Shown piece by piece: positions 27,924 to 36,972 of a stretch of DNA of 64,000 nt. The notes beneath the pieces were generated by a model. That model had not been told where the DNA came from. It saw only the letters and a list, made by a program, of their open reading frames with translations, and made no database searches. Position 1 is the stretch's first letter. The number at the start of each line of letters is the position of its first letter. The DNA comes from VSJD01 sp964617825. Its GTDB lineage: Bacteria; Verrucomicrobiota; Kiritimatiellia; JAAZAB01. Made by a program: the position numbers and the translations under genes. Location: contig CAZTWL010000001.1 of assembly GCA_964617825.1 (NCBI GenBank), positions 62,001 through 126,000 of the forward strand, read 5' to 3'.

Positions 27924-30476
27924 TCACTCGGCCCAAGTCAGGAATCCCGGCATGGTTTGCGTCCAGGCGTCGCCGCGCGGCATAATTCGCGCGGTAAAGC
28001 CATAGCGTCCGGTTGTCAGGCATTCGAGCCGGCACTCGAAGATGTGTTGGCCGTCATCCATTTTCCTAATTGCCGTCATCGGCTGGCGGTGGCCGGCGGT
28101 GATGGCGCCCTTCATGTTCAAAAGGCCGTAGTAAAGTTCCACGGCCACTTCGTCGGGGTTGAGCTCGCCCAGGCGCACGGGAACGGTGACGGTGAACGTA
28201 TCGCCCACCCGCAGGCGCCCAAGTTCGGATTGCGCCGCCGGACGCCCGGCGCGAACCTGCGGCCAGAGCCGAGTCAGGCGCGCGCGCTGCTTGACCAAGG
28301 CATGCGCCTCAGCCGCATTGTCGGCCAAGAGTGCGCGCCCGCGCTGGAGGGCCGGGATGTAAAAGCGTTCCTCGTATTCCCTTACCATGCGGTGCGAACT
28401 AAAACTGACAAACGCCATCTTGATGGCCGCCTTCATCATCTTGATCCATGGCGCGGGCAGGTTGTCGTTGGGCCGCGTATAAAAGCAGGGGATCACATCG
28501 CTTTCGAGCAAATTATAGAGCGCCTGGCTTTCCACGGCGTCCTGATAGCCGGCATCCTGGTATTCCTCACGGCGCCCGATGCACCAGCCGCGTTCAGGGG
28601 TGTAGGCTTCGTCCCACCAGCCGTCCAGAATGCTGACATTCAGCGCGCCATTGACGGCGGCCTTCATGCCGGAGGTCCCGCTGGCTTCCAGCGGACGCCG
28701 CGGCGTATTGAGCCAGACATCCACGCCCTGGACCAGGAAGCGCGCCACGTCGATATCGTAATCCTCGATGAAAATGATCCGGTGGTGAACATGAGCGCGG
28801 CGCGAAAAATGCACGATCTGGCGTATGATCTCCTTGCCTTCGTTGTCGCGCGGATGGGCCTTGCCCGCGAAGATCACCTGGATCGGCGTTTCGCCGGTCA
28901 AGAGCGCCTCAAGCCGAGCCGCATCGTGCAGGAACAGCCCGGCGCGCTTGTAGGTGGCAAATCGCCGGGCGAAACCGATAGTCAGGATGGCGGGATCGAG
29001 CACGGACTTGGCCGCCTCCATTTCGACCTTGCCGGCGTTACGGCGCAGGATCTGGCGCATCGTCCATTCCCGGCATTCGCGGATCAGGCGCGAGCGGCTG
29101 AGTTCATGGGCGCGCCAGAGTTCCTCATCCGGAATCTGGTCGATGCGTTCGAGCATCGCGGCGTCGCCGGGCTTGGTGTGCCATTGGGAGCCGAGATAGC
29201 GGTCGAACAGCAGGATGTTTTCCGGCGAGAGCCAGGAGGGCGTATGCACGCCGTTGGTAATCGAGGCGATCGGAATTTCGTCCTCCGGCCGGCCGGGCCA
29301 CAGGTGCGTCCACATGCGGCGCGCCACGGCGCCGTGCAGGCGGCTGACGCCATTGCAGTATTGCGACAGGCGCAGGGCCAGTACGGTCATCGACAAGGGT
29401 GCGCTTTCGCTGGAGTGGGCCGCGCGGCCGAGGCTCAGCAGCTCATCCACGGATGTGTGCAGGGATTCGTGCAGGGCCTCGAAAAACGGGCGGAGCATAT
29501 CCACGTGAAATTCGTCATGGCCGGCGGCGACGGGAGTATGCGTCGTAAACACGTTGGTGCGCACGATGATTTCCATGGCCGTCTTTTTGTCCAGGCCGCG
29601 GTGGCTCATGAGCCACGCCAGGCGCTCCAGGCTGATGAACGCAGAGTGGCCTTCGTTCATGTGGCAAACCTGCGGATCGAGCCCCATTTCGTATAGCGCG
29701 CGCAGGCCGCCGATGCCGAGCAGGATTTCCTGCAGAAGACGCGTGCGATGGTCGCCGCCATAAAGCTGGCAGGTGATGTCGCGCCATTCAGGCGGATTAT
29801 CCGGGATATTGGAATCGAGCAGGACAATCGGGATGCGGCCAACCCGGACTTTCCAGACGGCGGCGTGGAGTGTGTGGCCCGGCGCGGGGATGCGGACGGT
29901 CAACGGATTGCCGTCGGGCTTGAGTACCCGTTCCAGGGGGAGGTTGTGAATCTCATTTTCCGGATAGGTTTCCTGCTGCCAGCCATCGTTGTTCAAGTAT
30001 TGCCGGAAATAGCCCTGACGGTAAAGGAGACCTACGGCTACCAGGGGCAAGCCCATGTTGGACGCGGCCTTCAGGTGGTCGCCGGCCAGCGCGCCCAGGC
30101 CGCCGGCAAAGAGCGGGAGGCTTTCGTGGACGCCGAACTCGGCGCAAAAATAGGCAATACAGTCGCCCGGGGCATAGACCGGGCTGCGCGTATCGGCCGG
30201 CTGCTGGGTTTCCTTATCGAAGGCCTGGTGGACGCGCCCCAAGTGAACCATAAAGCTCTCATCGGCGGCCAGCGGCGCCCACTGTTCCTGGGGCACGCGG
30301 CTCAGGAACAGAACCGGGTTGAACTTGGTCTCCTTCCAGAGCTTGCGGTTGATCCGGCGGAACAATTCGATGGCGTCGGCATTCCAAGACCACCAAAGGT
30401 TGCGGGCGAGGGTTTCCAGAAAACGGAGTTTTTCGGGAACCGCCGGGGCGATTGTGAAGAATTGCAGTGTTTGCAT
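27924..30476 (-). CDS. glgP: Alpha-glucan (glycogen) phosphorylase, GT35
   Basis: 850 aa from ATG 30476; an upstream TTG at 30515 would add 13 residues. It releases glucose-1-phosphate from glycogen using pyridoxal phosphate. The N-terminal DUF3417-type domain (FLETLARNLWWSWN) marks the archaeal/bacterial short-type phosphorylases. Central motifs: YFCAEFGVHESLPLFAGGLG, VCHMNEGHSAF, ITNGVHTPSW. The PLP lysine is in SGTSGMKAAVNG. It pairs with the synthase and branching enzyme downstream for storage and mobilisation of glucose. Confidence 0.93.
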   Translation of the reverse strand: MQTLQFFTIAPAVPEKLRFLETLARNLWWSWNADAIELFRRINRKLWKETKFNPVLFLSRVPQEQWAPLAADESFMVHLGRVHQAFDKETQQPADTRSPVYAPGDCIAYFCAEFGVHESLPLFAGGLGALAGDHLKAASNMGLPLVAVGLLYRQGYFRQYLNNDGWQQETYPENEIHNLPLERVLKPDGNPLTVRIPAPGHTLHAAVWKVRVGRIPIVLLDSNIPDNPPEWRDITCQLYGGDHRTRLLQEILLGIGGLRALYEMGLDPQVCHMNEGHSAFISLERLAWLMSHRGLDKKTAMEIIVRTNVFTTHTPVAAGHDEFHVDMLRPFFEALHESLHTSVDELLSLGRAAHSSESAPLSMTVLALRLSQYCNGVSRLHGAVARRMWTHLWPGRPEDEIPIASITNGVHTPSWLSPENILLFDRYLGSQWHTKPGDAAMLERIDQIPDEELWRAHELSRSRLIRECREWTMRQILRRNAGKVEMEAAKSVLDPAILTIGFARRFATYKRAGLFLHDAARLEALLTGETPIQVIFAGKAHPRDNEGKEIIRQIVHFSRRAHVHHRIIFIEDYDIDVARFLVQGVDVWLNTPRRPLEASGTSGMKAAVNGALNVSILDGWWDEAYTPERGWCIGRREEYQDAGYQDAVESQALYNLLESDVIPCFYTRPNDNLPAPWIKMMKAAIKMAFVSFSSHRMVREYEERFYIPALQRGRALLADNAAEAHALVKQRARLTRLWPQVRAGRPAAQSELGRLRVGDTFTVTVPVRLGELNPDEVAVELYYGLLNMKGAITAGHRQPMTAIRKMDDGQHIFECRLECLTTGRYGFTARIMPRGDAWTQTMPGFLTWAE

Positions 30477-30513
30477 GCGGCGATAAGACGCACTTCCGAC
30501 CAGGGATTCAAGC

Positions 30514-30544
30514 AAAAAACACGAGAATATAAGATAATATTCTC
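30514..30544 (-). terminator. Rho-independent terminator after the CBM48 gene
   Basis: On the minus strand an 8-bp stem GAGAATAT/ATATTCTC (30523-30544) with a 6-base loop is followed by GTGTTTTTT. It lies between the CBM48 gene and glgP, so glgP transcription may be only partly dependent on the upstream gene. Confidence 0.7.
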
Positions 30545-30549
30545 AGGCC

Positions 30550-30576
30550 GCCTGCCCCGCGTTGCGCAGGGCAGGC
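30550..30576 (-). terminator. GC-rich hairpin
   Basis: GCCTGCCC/GGGCAGGC, perfect 8-bp stem, 11-base loop, between the CBM48 stop and the terminator above. It may stabilise the 3' end or attenuate read-through. Confidence 0.45.
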
Positions 30577-30589
30577 TCGCCATGGATCG

Positions 30590-30880
30590 CTATTCGACCT
30601 TGAGCACGCTGTTCAGCGTGCCGAGGTTGTTGCGGACCCAGTTGCGGCATTCGGGATCGACAACCCAGTTGCCGTTGATGACAAACTTGTATTCATGCTC
30701 TCCCTTCGGGAGCATCAGGGTGATGGTGTAAACACCGGTGCCACGAATGTCTTTCATCGGATGCCGATGGATATCCCACTGGTTGAAGGTGCCCGCGAGC
30801 GAGACGGTGCTTTTCGGACTGGCCGTGACCTGAAATGTCACGCGTTTGGCGGCGAGGGCGGTTTTCATTGCTTTTTTCAT
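30590..30880 (-). CDS. Small stand-alone CBM48/AMPK-beta-type glycogen-binding protein
   Basis: 96 aa from ATG 30880, chosen because AAGGAGG precedes it. Nearly the whole protein is one isoamylase-N/CBM48 fold: VSLAGTFNQWD, then GVYTITLMLPKGEHEYKFVI and NWVVDPEC. These are the residues that bind glucan in AMPK beta and branching enzymes. There is no catalytic domain. As the first gene of the glycogen cluster it may anchor or regulate GlgP/GlgA on the granule (inference). Confidence 0.85.
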   Translation of the reverse strand: MKKAMKTALAAKRVTFQVTASPKSTVSLAGTFNQWDIHRHPMKDIRGTGVYTITLMLPKGEHEYKFVINGNWVVDPECRNWVRNNLGTLNSVLKVE

Positions 30881-31100
30881 GGCGGTCCTCCTTTTAAAAT
30901 TGAGCAATGTATTTTCATGCGGACGGACTTCCCGGCGGCAGCGCCTTGCGGGCCAAGTCACATATCGGAAACTTTGGATTAATAGCGTTTATTATAATGC
31001 CAACGGGCGTTCCTGCAAGCTTTTTCTAGCTGGCATTTTCCCGGCGCGCCCCTTTTCCATTGACAGCCGGGCCGGATGTGCTTGAATTAAAGGGCGGTAT

Positions 31101-31130
31101 TCAACACGTACAAAGATTGCATGGTATAAT
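31101..31130 (+). promoter_or_regulatory. Candidate promoter with perfect -10
   Basis: -10 TATAAT at 31125-31130, weak -35 TCAACA at 31101-31106, 18-bp spacer. Predicted transcription start near 31137, within a few bases of the downstream ATGs. Confidence 0.45.
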
Positions 31131-31141
31131 CAATGCCTCCC

Positions 31142-31516
31142 ATGAAAACAAAACGCAAAATCAGCGCCGGATTGCGCACGGAAATGGAATTTATGAAGGC
31201 GGTTGCGCGCCGTTGTCCGCAGGATGTGGACGTGCTTAAAGTGCTGGGCGACCTGTACACGCGCGCCGGCAGCTATGAGGACGGATTGCAAACCGACTTG
31301 GAATTAACCAAGCTCTGTCCCCGCGAACCGCTGGTTTGGTATAACCTGGCCTGCAGTTATGCCTTGCTCAACCGGACTGACGAGGCCTTGGCGGCCCTGG
31401 AGCGTTCCATTGTCCTGGGCTATCGGGATGTACGTTGGATCCGCGAAGACCGGGATCTGAACTCGCTCAAAAACGACCGGCGTTTTGACGCGCTGCTACA
31501 GCGCCTGATGCCCTGA
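31142..31516 (+). CDS. TPR-repeat protein
   Basis: 124 aa from ATG 31142; ATG 31133 (three codons earlier) is also possible, and neither has a ribosome site. Two to three tetratricopeptide motifs are visible (VDVLKVLGDLYTRAGSYEDGL; PLVWYNLACSYALLNRTDEAL) with a TPR-end-like tail (LNSLKNDRRFDALL). Likely a cytoplasmic protein-protein interaction module of unknown partner. It is convergent with the FGE-like gene, 5 bases away. Confidence 0.75.
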   Translation: MKTKRKISAGLRTEMEFMKAVARRCPQDVDVLKVLGDLYTRAGSYEDGLQTDLELTKLCPREPLVWYNLACSYALLNRTDEALAALERSIVLGYRDVRWIREDRDLNSLKNDRRFDALLQRLMP

Positions 31517-31521
31517 GCGCT

Positions 31522-32346
31522 TCACTTTTCCGTGGCGTCAGCCTCCGGCTTTGCCGGTGTTGCCGGCTTGGCGGGTTCATCTTTGGCCTTTGGCGCGTCG
31601 GCTGCCGACTCGGCGACGATGCGGAACCCGATGCTCTTCGAGGTGTTGTAATCCGCCGTATAGCTGCTGCGCCGCGCCGTTTTCAGGAACATCTCCGCGC
31701 TATCCGCCCAGGAAGCGCCCTTGAGCACGCGAGTTTTGCCTTCCTCGTCATCGGTGTCCTGGCACCATTCCCACACGTTGCCGCCGACACCGTAGAGACC
31801 CCAGTCATTCGCGCCGCTTTTCTTTACCGGACAGGACACGCGGAAGCCGTCGTAATGGCCCTTCATCTTGGCGATATCCGGGTTTTCCCGGCCGAAATAA
31901 TTCCATTTGCGGGGCATGGGGCCATCGCCCCAGGGGTATTCCGTCATCCTGCCGCAGGTGGCCGCCGTCATCCATTCCTGCTCGGTAGGCAGACGAAAAC
32001 GCCACTGGCTGCCGCCGAAGGTTTTCGTCATCCATGTGCAGAAGCTATTCGCGTCGTTCCAGCTCAGCGCGACGGCCGGCTGCTCATCATCGTTGAGCGT
32101 CAGTTCCTGGTGTTTGCCGCTGTCGTGCTTTGGCTTGAAACAGCGGAATTCTTTATTGCTGACTTCATATTTGCCGACGTAGCATTTCAAGGCCGGGATA
32201 TAGACCAGCTGAATCTTGGTTTTCGGGCCGATCGTCAGGACCAGATCCTTCACATTGCTGATCGGCTTGCTGCAACCGGAAAATCCGGTAATTAAGGCTG
32301 CCGCCAGACAACATCCACCGATATGCAACCAGACGCGCTTGTTCAT
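31522..32346 (-). CDS. Lipoprotein with formylglycine-generating-enzyme (FGE/SUMF1) fold
   Basis: 274 aa from ATG 32346, which has GGAGG 5-6 bases upstream. A lipobox follows (LITGFSGC), so it is membrane-anchored. The FGE-sulfatase domain shows YEVSNKEFRCF, RLPTEQEWMTAATCG, YPWGDG, GGNVWEWCQD and GFRIVAE at the end. True FGEs use a conserved Cys pair; the Cys pattern here is incomplete, so it may be a non-catalytic or kinase-associated relative. No sulfatase gene lies nearby. The C-terminus is Pro/Ala/Lys-rich. Confidence 0.78.
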   Translation of the reverse strand: MNKRVWLHIGGCCLAAALITGFSGCSKPISNVKDLVLTIGPKTKIQLVYIPALKCYVGKYEVSNKEFRCFKPKHDSGKHQELTLNDDEQPAVALSWNDANSFCTWMTKTFGGSQWRFRLPTEQEWMTAATCGRMTEYPWGDGPMPRKWNYFGRENPDIAKMKGHYDGFRVSCPVKKSGANDWGLYGVGGNVWEWCQDTDDEEGKTRVLKGASWADSAEMFLKTARRSSYTADYNTSKSIGFRIVAESAADAPKAKDEPAKPATPAKPEADATEK

Positions 32347-32379
32347 GATCGCCTCCATTGAGTGTTAATGATTTGCCTG

Positions 32380-33357
32380 TTATTTCCACACCGGGATGCG
32401 CAGGGCGTCATTATGCCAGATATCGTCCTGCAAAAGTTCGCTGAGCAGTTCGAATATCGGCCCCGGGGTCCCTCCGCCGACCGGCCGGCCGTCCACGGAT
32501 GTTGCCGCCGTGACATTCGAACTGGTGCTGCAAACCAGGATTTCCGCGGCATCGAAAAATGCCTTCCGCGAAATAGGCGCCCGTTCCGCGGCCGCGAGTT
32601 TGCCGCTTTGCACGAGGGCCGCGCTCAGGGCGAGCACGCGGTGCATGGTGGTGCCTTCCAGAATATTGCCCGGTTGCGGAAACAGGAGGCGCCGGTCGCG
32701 GGTGACGATGCCGATGTTTTCGGTGGCGCCCTCTGCCAGACAGTCGTTTTCGTCAAAACCGGCGGCGATCATAGCCCCGGCTTCCATGGCCTCCTGTTTC
32801 ATCATCGCATTGGACAGGTAGTTGCAGCTTTTGATCGTGGCAAAAAAGGCTGGCTTGAGAGGGAAGACGCAGGTTTTGACCTTAATGCCGCCGGGATGGC
32901 GTTCCATGAGCGTCGGATGGCGGCGCGTCACGCAGGCGTAAACTTGCGGCTCGGGACAATCCCGGGGACTGACCGCAAAGCTGCCCGGACCACGCGAAAG
33001 GAAGACGCGCACTTCGCAATCCTGCGCGCCGCCGGCCCGGACGGTTTCGCACAACAGCGCGATCAGCTGCTCGTGGGACATGGGGCTCTGTAAATTGATC
33101 TCGGCGGCAGACGCGTCCAGGCGCGCCAAATGCGCTTCCAGATTGTAAAAGGCGCCCGCGATGCAGTTGCAGGCTTCGAAAACTGCATCGCCGCGATGAA
33201 CCATGTGATCATCCGCCGGCACCAGCATCAGCAGGGGGTTCGTTACGATGCCGCCGAACCAGCTGGAATACATCGCGAGATAATCGGCATGAAAGTCCCG
33301 GCGGCCAGTCGTCAGCCAGCCGAGAAAAGCGGCGTCATCGATGTGTCTTGTTGTCAT
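32380..33357 (-). CDS. Class IV (branched-chain/D-amino-acid type) aminotransferase
   Basis: 325 aa. A fold-type IV PLP enzyme that transfers amino groups to or from 2-oxo acids, or acts as an aminodeoxychorismate lyase relative. Seen: the N-terminal HRGDAVFEA, the likely PLP lysine in ATIKSCNYL, and the EGATENIGIV plus GTTMHRVL stretches that hold the phosphate. Substrate cannot be assigned. AAGGA lies about 10 bases before the ATG. Confidence 0.8.
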   Translation of the reverse strand: MTTRHIDDAAFLGWLTTGRRDFHADYLAMYSSWFGGIVTNPLLMLVPADDHMVHRGDAVFEACNCIAGAFYNLEAHLARLDASAAEINLQSPMSHEQLIALLCETVRAGGAQDCEVRVFLSRGPGSFAVSPRDCPEPQVYACVTRRHPTLMERHPGGIKVKTCVFPLKPAFFATIKSCNYLSNAMMKQEAMEAGAMIAAGFDENDCLAEGATENIGIVTRDRRLLFPQPGNILEGTTMHRVLALSAALVQSGKLAAAERAPISRKAFFDAAEILVCSTSSNVTAATSVDGRPVGGGTPGPIFELLSELLQDDIWHNDALRIPVWK

Positions 33358-33464
33358 GCGCCATAATCCTTATGCATACAGCTCCAGGCCGGGCTTCCGG
33401 AAGTGCCCAGGGCGATTAGGCGTGGACTTGCGGGCGGCGATGCGGGAGCTGGGGTCGGGCAAGG

Positions 33465-34100
33465 TCATGTACTTTGAATCTGAATGCGGACCGTCGCGTT
33501 TTTCAACGCTTCGTCGCTCACGCTCAAGTCGGCCGGTTTGATTCCCGCCGGAACGCCTCCGCACAACTTGAGCAGAGCGGCCTGGAACGATTCTGGATTG
33601 CTGCGTGTGACCTTGAAGGCCTCAACCTTGTCCGGCAACATCAACTGGGATTTAAGATGATCGCCCTGCGAAAGAATGACGAACGGTTTGGTGCAGTTTG
33701 GGCAACGGCCGCGCTTGGAAACGTCCGTATCCCGCAGCCAAAGCTTCTGGCCGCACGAAGGGCAACTGATCTTGAAGTCCGCCTCGCCCTTGTCGCGCAA
33801 CATGAAAATGGCCACGGGGATATCGAGCGGGTCCGGCAGTGAACGATAAATGTTCTTGATCTTTTCAAGGGAGAGCACGTCCAGGAAGCGTACGACGATG
33901 GCAATGGCGTCCGTCTTGGCCAGGTGTTCGGCAAATGTCGGTTCCTGGCCCGGATCGCCCGCCACGATCTCGAAATTCACCAGCGAATCACCGATGGTCA
34001 ACTCGGACTTCGGTGCGGTTGTGAAAGAACTCAGGAATTCCTCGGCCAGTTCGCGATAAATTGAAAGAATCAATATATTGGTCTTTTTCCCAGCTTTCAT
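33465..34100 (-). CDS. Unrecognised protein with internal zinc ribbon
   Basis: 211 aa, with AAGGGGA before the ATG. The N-terminal 110 residues look like an alpha/beta nucleotide-binding-type fold (TNILILSIYRELAEEF; DAIAIVVRFLDVL), though without a Walker A motif. A zinc ribbon follows near residues 112-145 (CPSCGQ ... CPNCTK), then a C-terminal part with VFK-type strands. No signal peptide. A 32-residue ORF (33370-33468) overlaps its stop by ATGA and could be coupled or spurious. I do not recognise the family; a GTPase-like or response-regulator-like adaptor is only a guess. Confidence 0.65.
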   Translation of the reverse strand: MKAGKKTNILILSIYRELAEEFLSSFTTAPKSELTIGDSLVNFEIVAGDPGQEPTFAEHLAKTDAIAIVVRFLDVLSLEKIKNIYRSLPDPLDIPVAIFMLRDKGEADFKISCPSCGQKLWLRDTDVSKRGRCPNCTKPFVILSQGDHLKSQLMLPDKVEAFKVTRSNPESFQAALLKLCGGVPAGIKPADLSVSDEALKNATVRIQIQST

Positions 34101-34161
34101 AAAAGTGTTCCCCTTGTGTAGCTAGCCCGCATCAAGGCGCTCCGAGATAGTCCCGTTTTCT

Positions 34162-34190
34162 TTAATAGTAGATTCTTTTTTTGTTTTCAA
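34162..34190 (-). promoter_or_regulatory. Sigma70-like promoter for the zinc-ribbon gene
   Basis: On the minus strand TTGAAA (34185-34190), 17 bp, TATTAA (34162-34167), in a very AT-rich stretch. Leader of about 55 bases to the ATG at 34100. Confidence 0.5.
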
Positions 34191-34226
34191 TTCAAGTTAA
34201 AAAACCAAGTTAAAAACCGCGAGCGA

Positions 34227-35564
34227 CTATCTACTTTCCTCGGCCAGCTTTTCTTGGAGCCAGGCCAGCGCCTCATCCCGGTTTGCCACCAGGCCTTCCA
34301 GCTGGGCATCGTAAACCTTTTGTTTCCAGCGCCCGATCTCACGTCCGGCGGGAACGCCCAGAGGCAGGATGTCATCGCCCGTGACCCACGGTTTGGGCAG
34401 GACCGGCTCGGTCCGGCGCGCGGCCTGGAATGCCACCAGAAACGCATGGTTCGCCATGTCCCCGTGGCTGGCGGCGCAATCTAGGCGATGCAGTTCCAGC
34501 TCGGTGGCAAAAGTCGGCGCCCCCACCAGGCGGCAGAGGGTCGCCTTGCGCATGCGCTGAACATCCATGAACCGCATGTGGTTGGCAATGCAGAAGGCGA
34601 TGGCCTTGATATCGTCGTTCGGCAGGCGCAAGCGCTTCAGGATGTCCTCTGCCATGGTTGCGCCTACACCGGCATGACAGTCGAACCGGATGCGGTTTTC
34701 CACGAATTTGGCCGTTCCGGGCTTGCCCACATCGTGGAGCAGGACGGCGTACGCCAGCCGCAGATCCGGCTTGCGCATGGCGTTCAACATCATGACCGTA
34801 TGCGTCCAGACATCCCCCTCGGGATGAAACTGAGGGGGTTGTTCCTGGCCCCTGAGCGCCGAGACCTCCGGGAGGAAGACCGGGAGCAAGTCGACAGCCT
34901 GGAGGAGTTCGAGCGCCGCGCCCGGCTGCGCCGCCTCCAGAAGGGTGCGCGTCAGCTCCTGCTGAATCCGTTCGGAGCTGACTTTGGCGATCTGCGCGGC
35001 GTGCCGGCGGATGGCGTCGACCGTGGCGGGGTCCAGCTTGAAGTCCAGCGTGGCGGCAAACCGCACGGCGCGCAGCATGCGCAAGTGGTCTTCCGCAAAA
35101 CGATCGTCCGCGCAGCCCACGGCCCGGATCAGGCGCGCTGCCAGGTCCGCCTGGCCGCCGACATAGTCGTGTATTGCGCCGGTGAGGGGATCGAGAAACA
35201 AGGCGTTGACCGTAAAGTCGCGGCGCAGGGCGTCCGTCTGCTCGTCGGTGAACTCCACACCTTCGGGATGGCGTCCATCGCCATAAGCCTGGTCTTTGCG
35301 GAAGGTGGCCACCTCGTATTCGTGAGCTTGGACGCGCACCCGCACTACGCCGAACGATTTACCCACTGTCATCGCCCCGGGAAACAGGCGTTCCACCTGG
35401 TCCGGCAAGGCCGAAGTGGCAATGTCAAAATCCTTCGGCTCGCGACCCATGATCAGGTCGCGCACGCAGCCGCCCGCCCAAAGGGCCGTAAAGCCTTTAT
35501 CGATCAAGCGCCGGACCACGGCCCAGGCGCCGTCACTCAGGGGTGTTGGAATAATATGAACCAT
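34227..35564 (-). CDS. cca: CCA-adding enzyme / poly(A) polymerase family with HD domain
   Basis: 445 aa from ATG 35564; the longer open frame upstream has shadow-like composition (Arg-rich) and no conserved sequence. Nucleotidyltransferase head: LWAGGCVRDLIMG, the metal-binding pair in KDFDIATSALP, RRDFTVNALF, and the RFAEDHLRMLRAVRFAA signature of class II tRNA nucleotidyltransferases. A C-terminal HD phosphohydrolase domain follows (LLHDVGKPGT). It repairs or adds the 3' CCA of tRNA. It trails cdd by 71 bases on the same strand. Confidence 0.9.
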   Translation of the reverse strand: MVHIIPTPLSDGAWAVVRRLIDKGFTALWAGGCVRDLIMGREPKDFDIATSALPDQVERLFPGAMTVGKSFGVVRVRVQAHEYEVATFRKDQAYGDGRHPEGVEFTDEQTDALRRDFTVNALFLDPLTGAIHDYVGGQADLAARLIRAVGCADDRFAEDHLRMLRAVRFAATLDFKLDPATVDAIRRHAAQIAKVSSERIQQELTRTLLEAAQPGAALELLQAVDLLPVFLPEVSALRGQEQPPQFHPEGDVWTHTVMMLNAMRKPDLRLAYAVLLHDVGKPGTAKFVENRIRFDCHAGVGATMAEDILKRLRLPNDDIKAIAFCIANHMRFMDVQRMRKATLCRLVGAPTFATELELHRLDCAASHGDMANHAFLVAFQAARRTEPVLPKPWVTGDDILPLGVPAGREIGRWKQKVYDAQLEGLVANRDEALAWLQEKLAEESR

Positions 35565-35635
35565 GCCGGCATCATAACCGTTTCCGCGGCGGCGACAAAG
35601 GAAAATGAAATCATGCCGGCAAATCGGCGCGTTTG

Positions 35636-36055
35636 TTACAGTTGCGGCTTTTGGCCGCGCAACGCAAAGGCATTGGGAAGCAGGTCTTTCAAGCGATAGG
35701 TCTGGAACACTGCCGGCTGCGTGGCGGAGGCGACTATGACGGTAAAATCCGGCTTGCAGAATTCCGTCAGGACTTGCAGACAGGCGCCGCAAGGCACGGG
35801 TGCGGTTTGGCCGCCGGCGACGACGGCAATGGCGGTGAAATGACGCTTGCCGGCCGCCACGGCGGCGCCAATTGCCGTGCGCTCTGCGCATATCGTCAGA
35901 CCATACGACGCGTTTTCAACGTTGGCGCCTTGGAAGATCCGCCCATCCCGGGTCAGCAGGGCTGCGCCGACGCAGAAGCGGGAGTAGGGCGCATAAGCCC
36001 GCCGCATTGCTGCGACCGCCTTTTGAACCAATTTTTGTTTTTTGATGTTTGGCAT
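35636..36055 (-). CDS. cdd: Cytidine deaminase
   Basis: 139 aa, homotetrameric-type length. It deaminates (deoxy)cytidine to (deoxy)uridine. Substrate loop NVENASYG; zinc site CAER plus PCGACLQ with the catalytic Glu. It lies 8 bases after punA in a nucleoside salvage operon. Confidence 0.95.
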   Translation of the reverse strand: MPNIKKQKLVQKAVAAMRRAYAPYSRFCVGAALLTRDGRIFQGANVENASYGLTICAERTAIGAAVAAGKRHFTAIAVVAGGQTAPVPCGACLQVLTEFCKPDFTVIVASATQPAVFQTYRLKDLLPNAFALRGQKPQL

Positions 36056-36063
36056 ATCATTGA

Positions 36064-36972
36064 TCAGCTTTTAATACTGCGCTTGCCGCGCGCTTGGCGC
36101 TTGGCGTGGTTTTCCGTTGCCGCCGGCTGTCCGCCTTCTGCCGCCCTGGTTTTGGCCAGTTCCTGCCACAGTTCCTGCAAAAGCCGGCTCATTAGCGGCG
36201 CAGCGTTATAGGCCGTGGCGGTAATTTCTTCGTGCGCCAGCGGACGATTGCCGAGGCCCGCCGCACGGTTGGCGATGAAGGAAAGCGCGCCCACGCGCAG
36301 GCCGGCGGCATGGGCCAGCATGGCTTCCGGGACGGTGGACATGCCGACGACATCCGCGCCCCAGGCGCAGAACGCGCGAATTTCCGCCGGCGTTTCGTAG
36401 GTTGGACCAGAGGTCGCCAGGTATACCCCGTGGGCCAGCGGTTGCCCAATGCGTGCGGCGGCGCGCGCCATCTTTTGGCGCAGATCGGCATCATACATCC
36501 GTGTCAGGTCCGGGAACCGTGTGCCCCAGCAAGGATTGTGCGGTCCGATCAATGGATTTACGCCCATGGCATTGATATGGTCGTCAACGACCATCAATGT
36601 CCCCGGATACAGGTCGACCCGGATGCCGCCGGCGGCGTTGGTCAGCACCACAAACGAAGCGCCAAAAGTCTTGAGCAGGAAAGTTGGCAAAGCTACTGGT
36701 TCCCAGCCGGCGCCTTCGTACCAGTGCCTGCGCCCCAGGAACACAAATGTTTCCAGGCCGGAGCATTTTCCCCAGATCAGGGCGCCGTCGTGTCCGGCCA
36801 CGGTTGTGTGGCCCAGCCCGGGAATCGCGCGATATTCCAGGCGGCCTAGGATTTCGAAGTTCGCGGCGGCCGCGCGCCAGCCGGAGCCCAGCACAAGTCC
36901 TCCTGCGGGTTTGGCCTTTGGAAAGGCTTTCCGGACAGCTTGCGCGCCTTCGGTCAGTATTGCCAGATTCAT
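36064..36972 (-). CDS. Purine-nucleoside phosphorylase, trimeric (PNP/MTAP) type
   Basis: 302 aa. It cleaves guanosine/inosine with phosphate to base plus ribose-1-phosphate. Motifs: GLVLGSGW, phosphate-binding HDG and GRRHWYEG, LTNAAGG, GTYET-like SGPTYETPAEIR, and GMSTVPEA. Its ATG overlaps the stop of the pyrimidine phosphorylase gene (ATGA), and its AGGAGG lies inside the end of that gene, so the two are translationally coupled. Confidence 0.93.
   Translation of the reverse strand: MNLAILTEGAQAVRKAFPKAKPAGGLVLGSGWRAAAANFEILGRLEYRAIPGLGHTTVAGHDGALIWGKCSGLETFVFLGRRHWYEGAGWEPVALPTFLLKTFGASFVVLTNAAGGIRVDLYPGTLMVVDDHINAMGVNPLIGPHNPCWGTRFPDLTRMYDADLRQKMARAAARIGQPLAHGVYLATSGPTYETPAEIRAFCAWGADVVGMSTVPEAMLAHAAGLRVGALSFIANRAAGLGNRPLAHEEITATAYNAAPLMSRLLQELWQELAKTRAAEGGQPAATENHAKRQARGKRSIKS

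Noticed and set aside
27801..29696. 631-residue plus-strand frame
   Set aside because: Antisense of glgP, whose catalytic motifs are complete on the other strand.
34488..35699. 403-residue plus-strand frame
   Set aside because: Antisense of cca and cdd.
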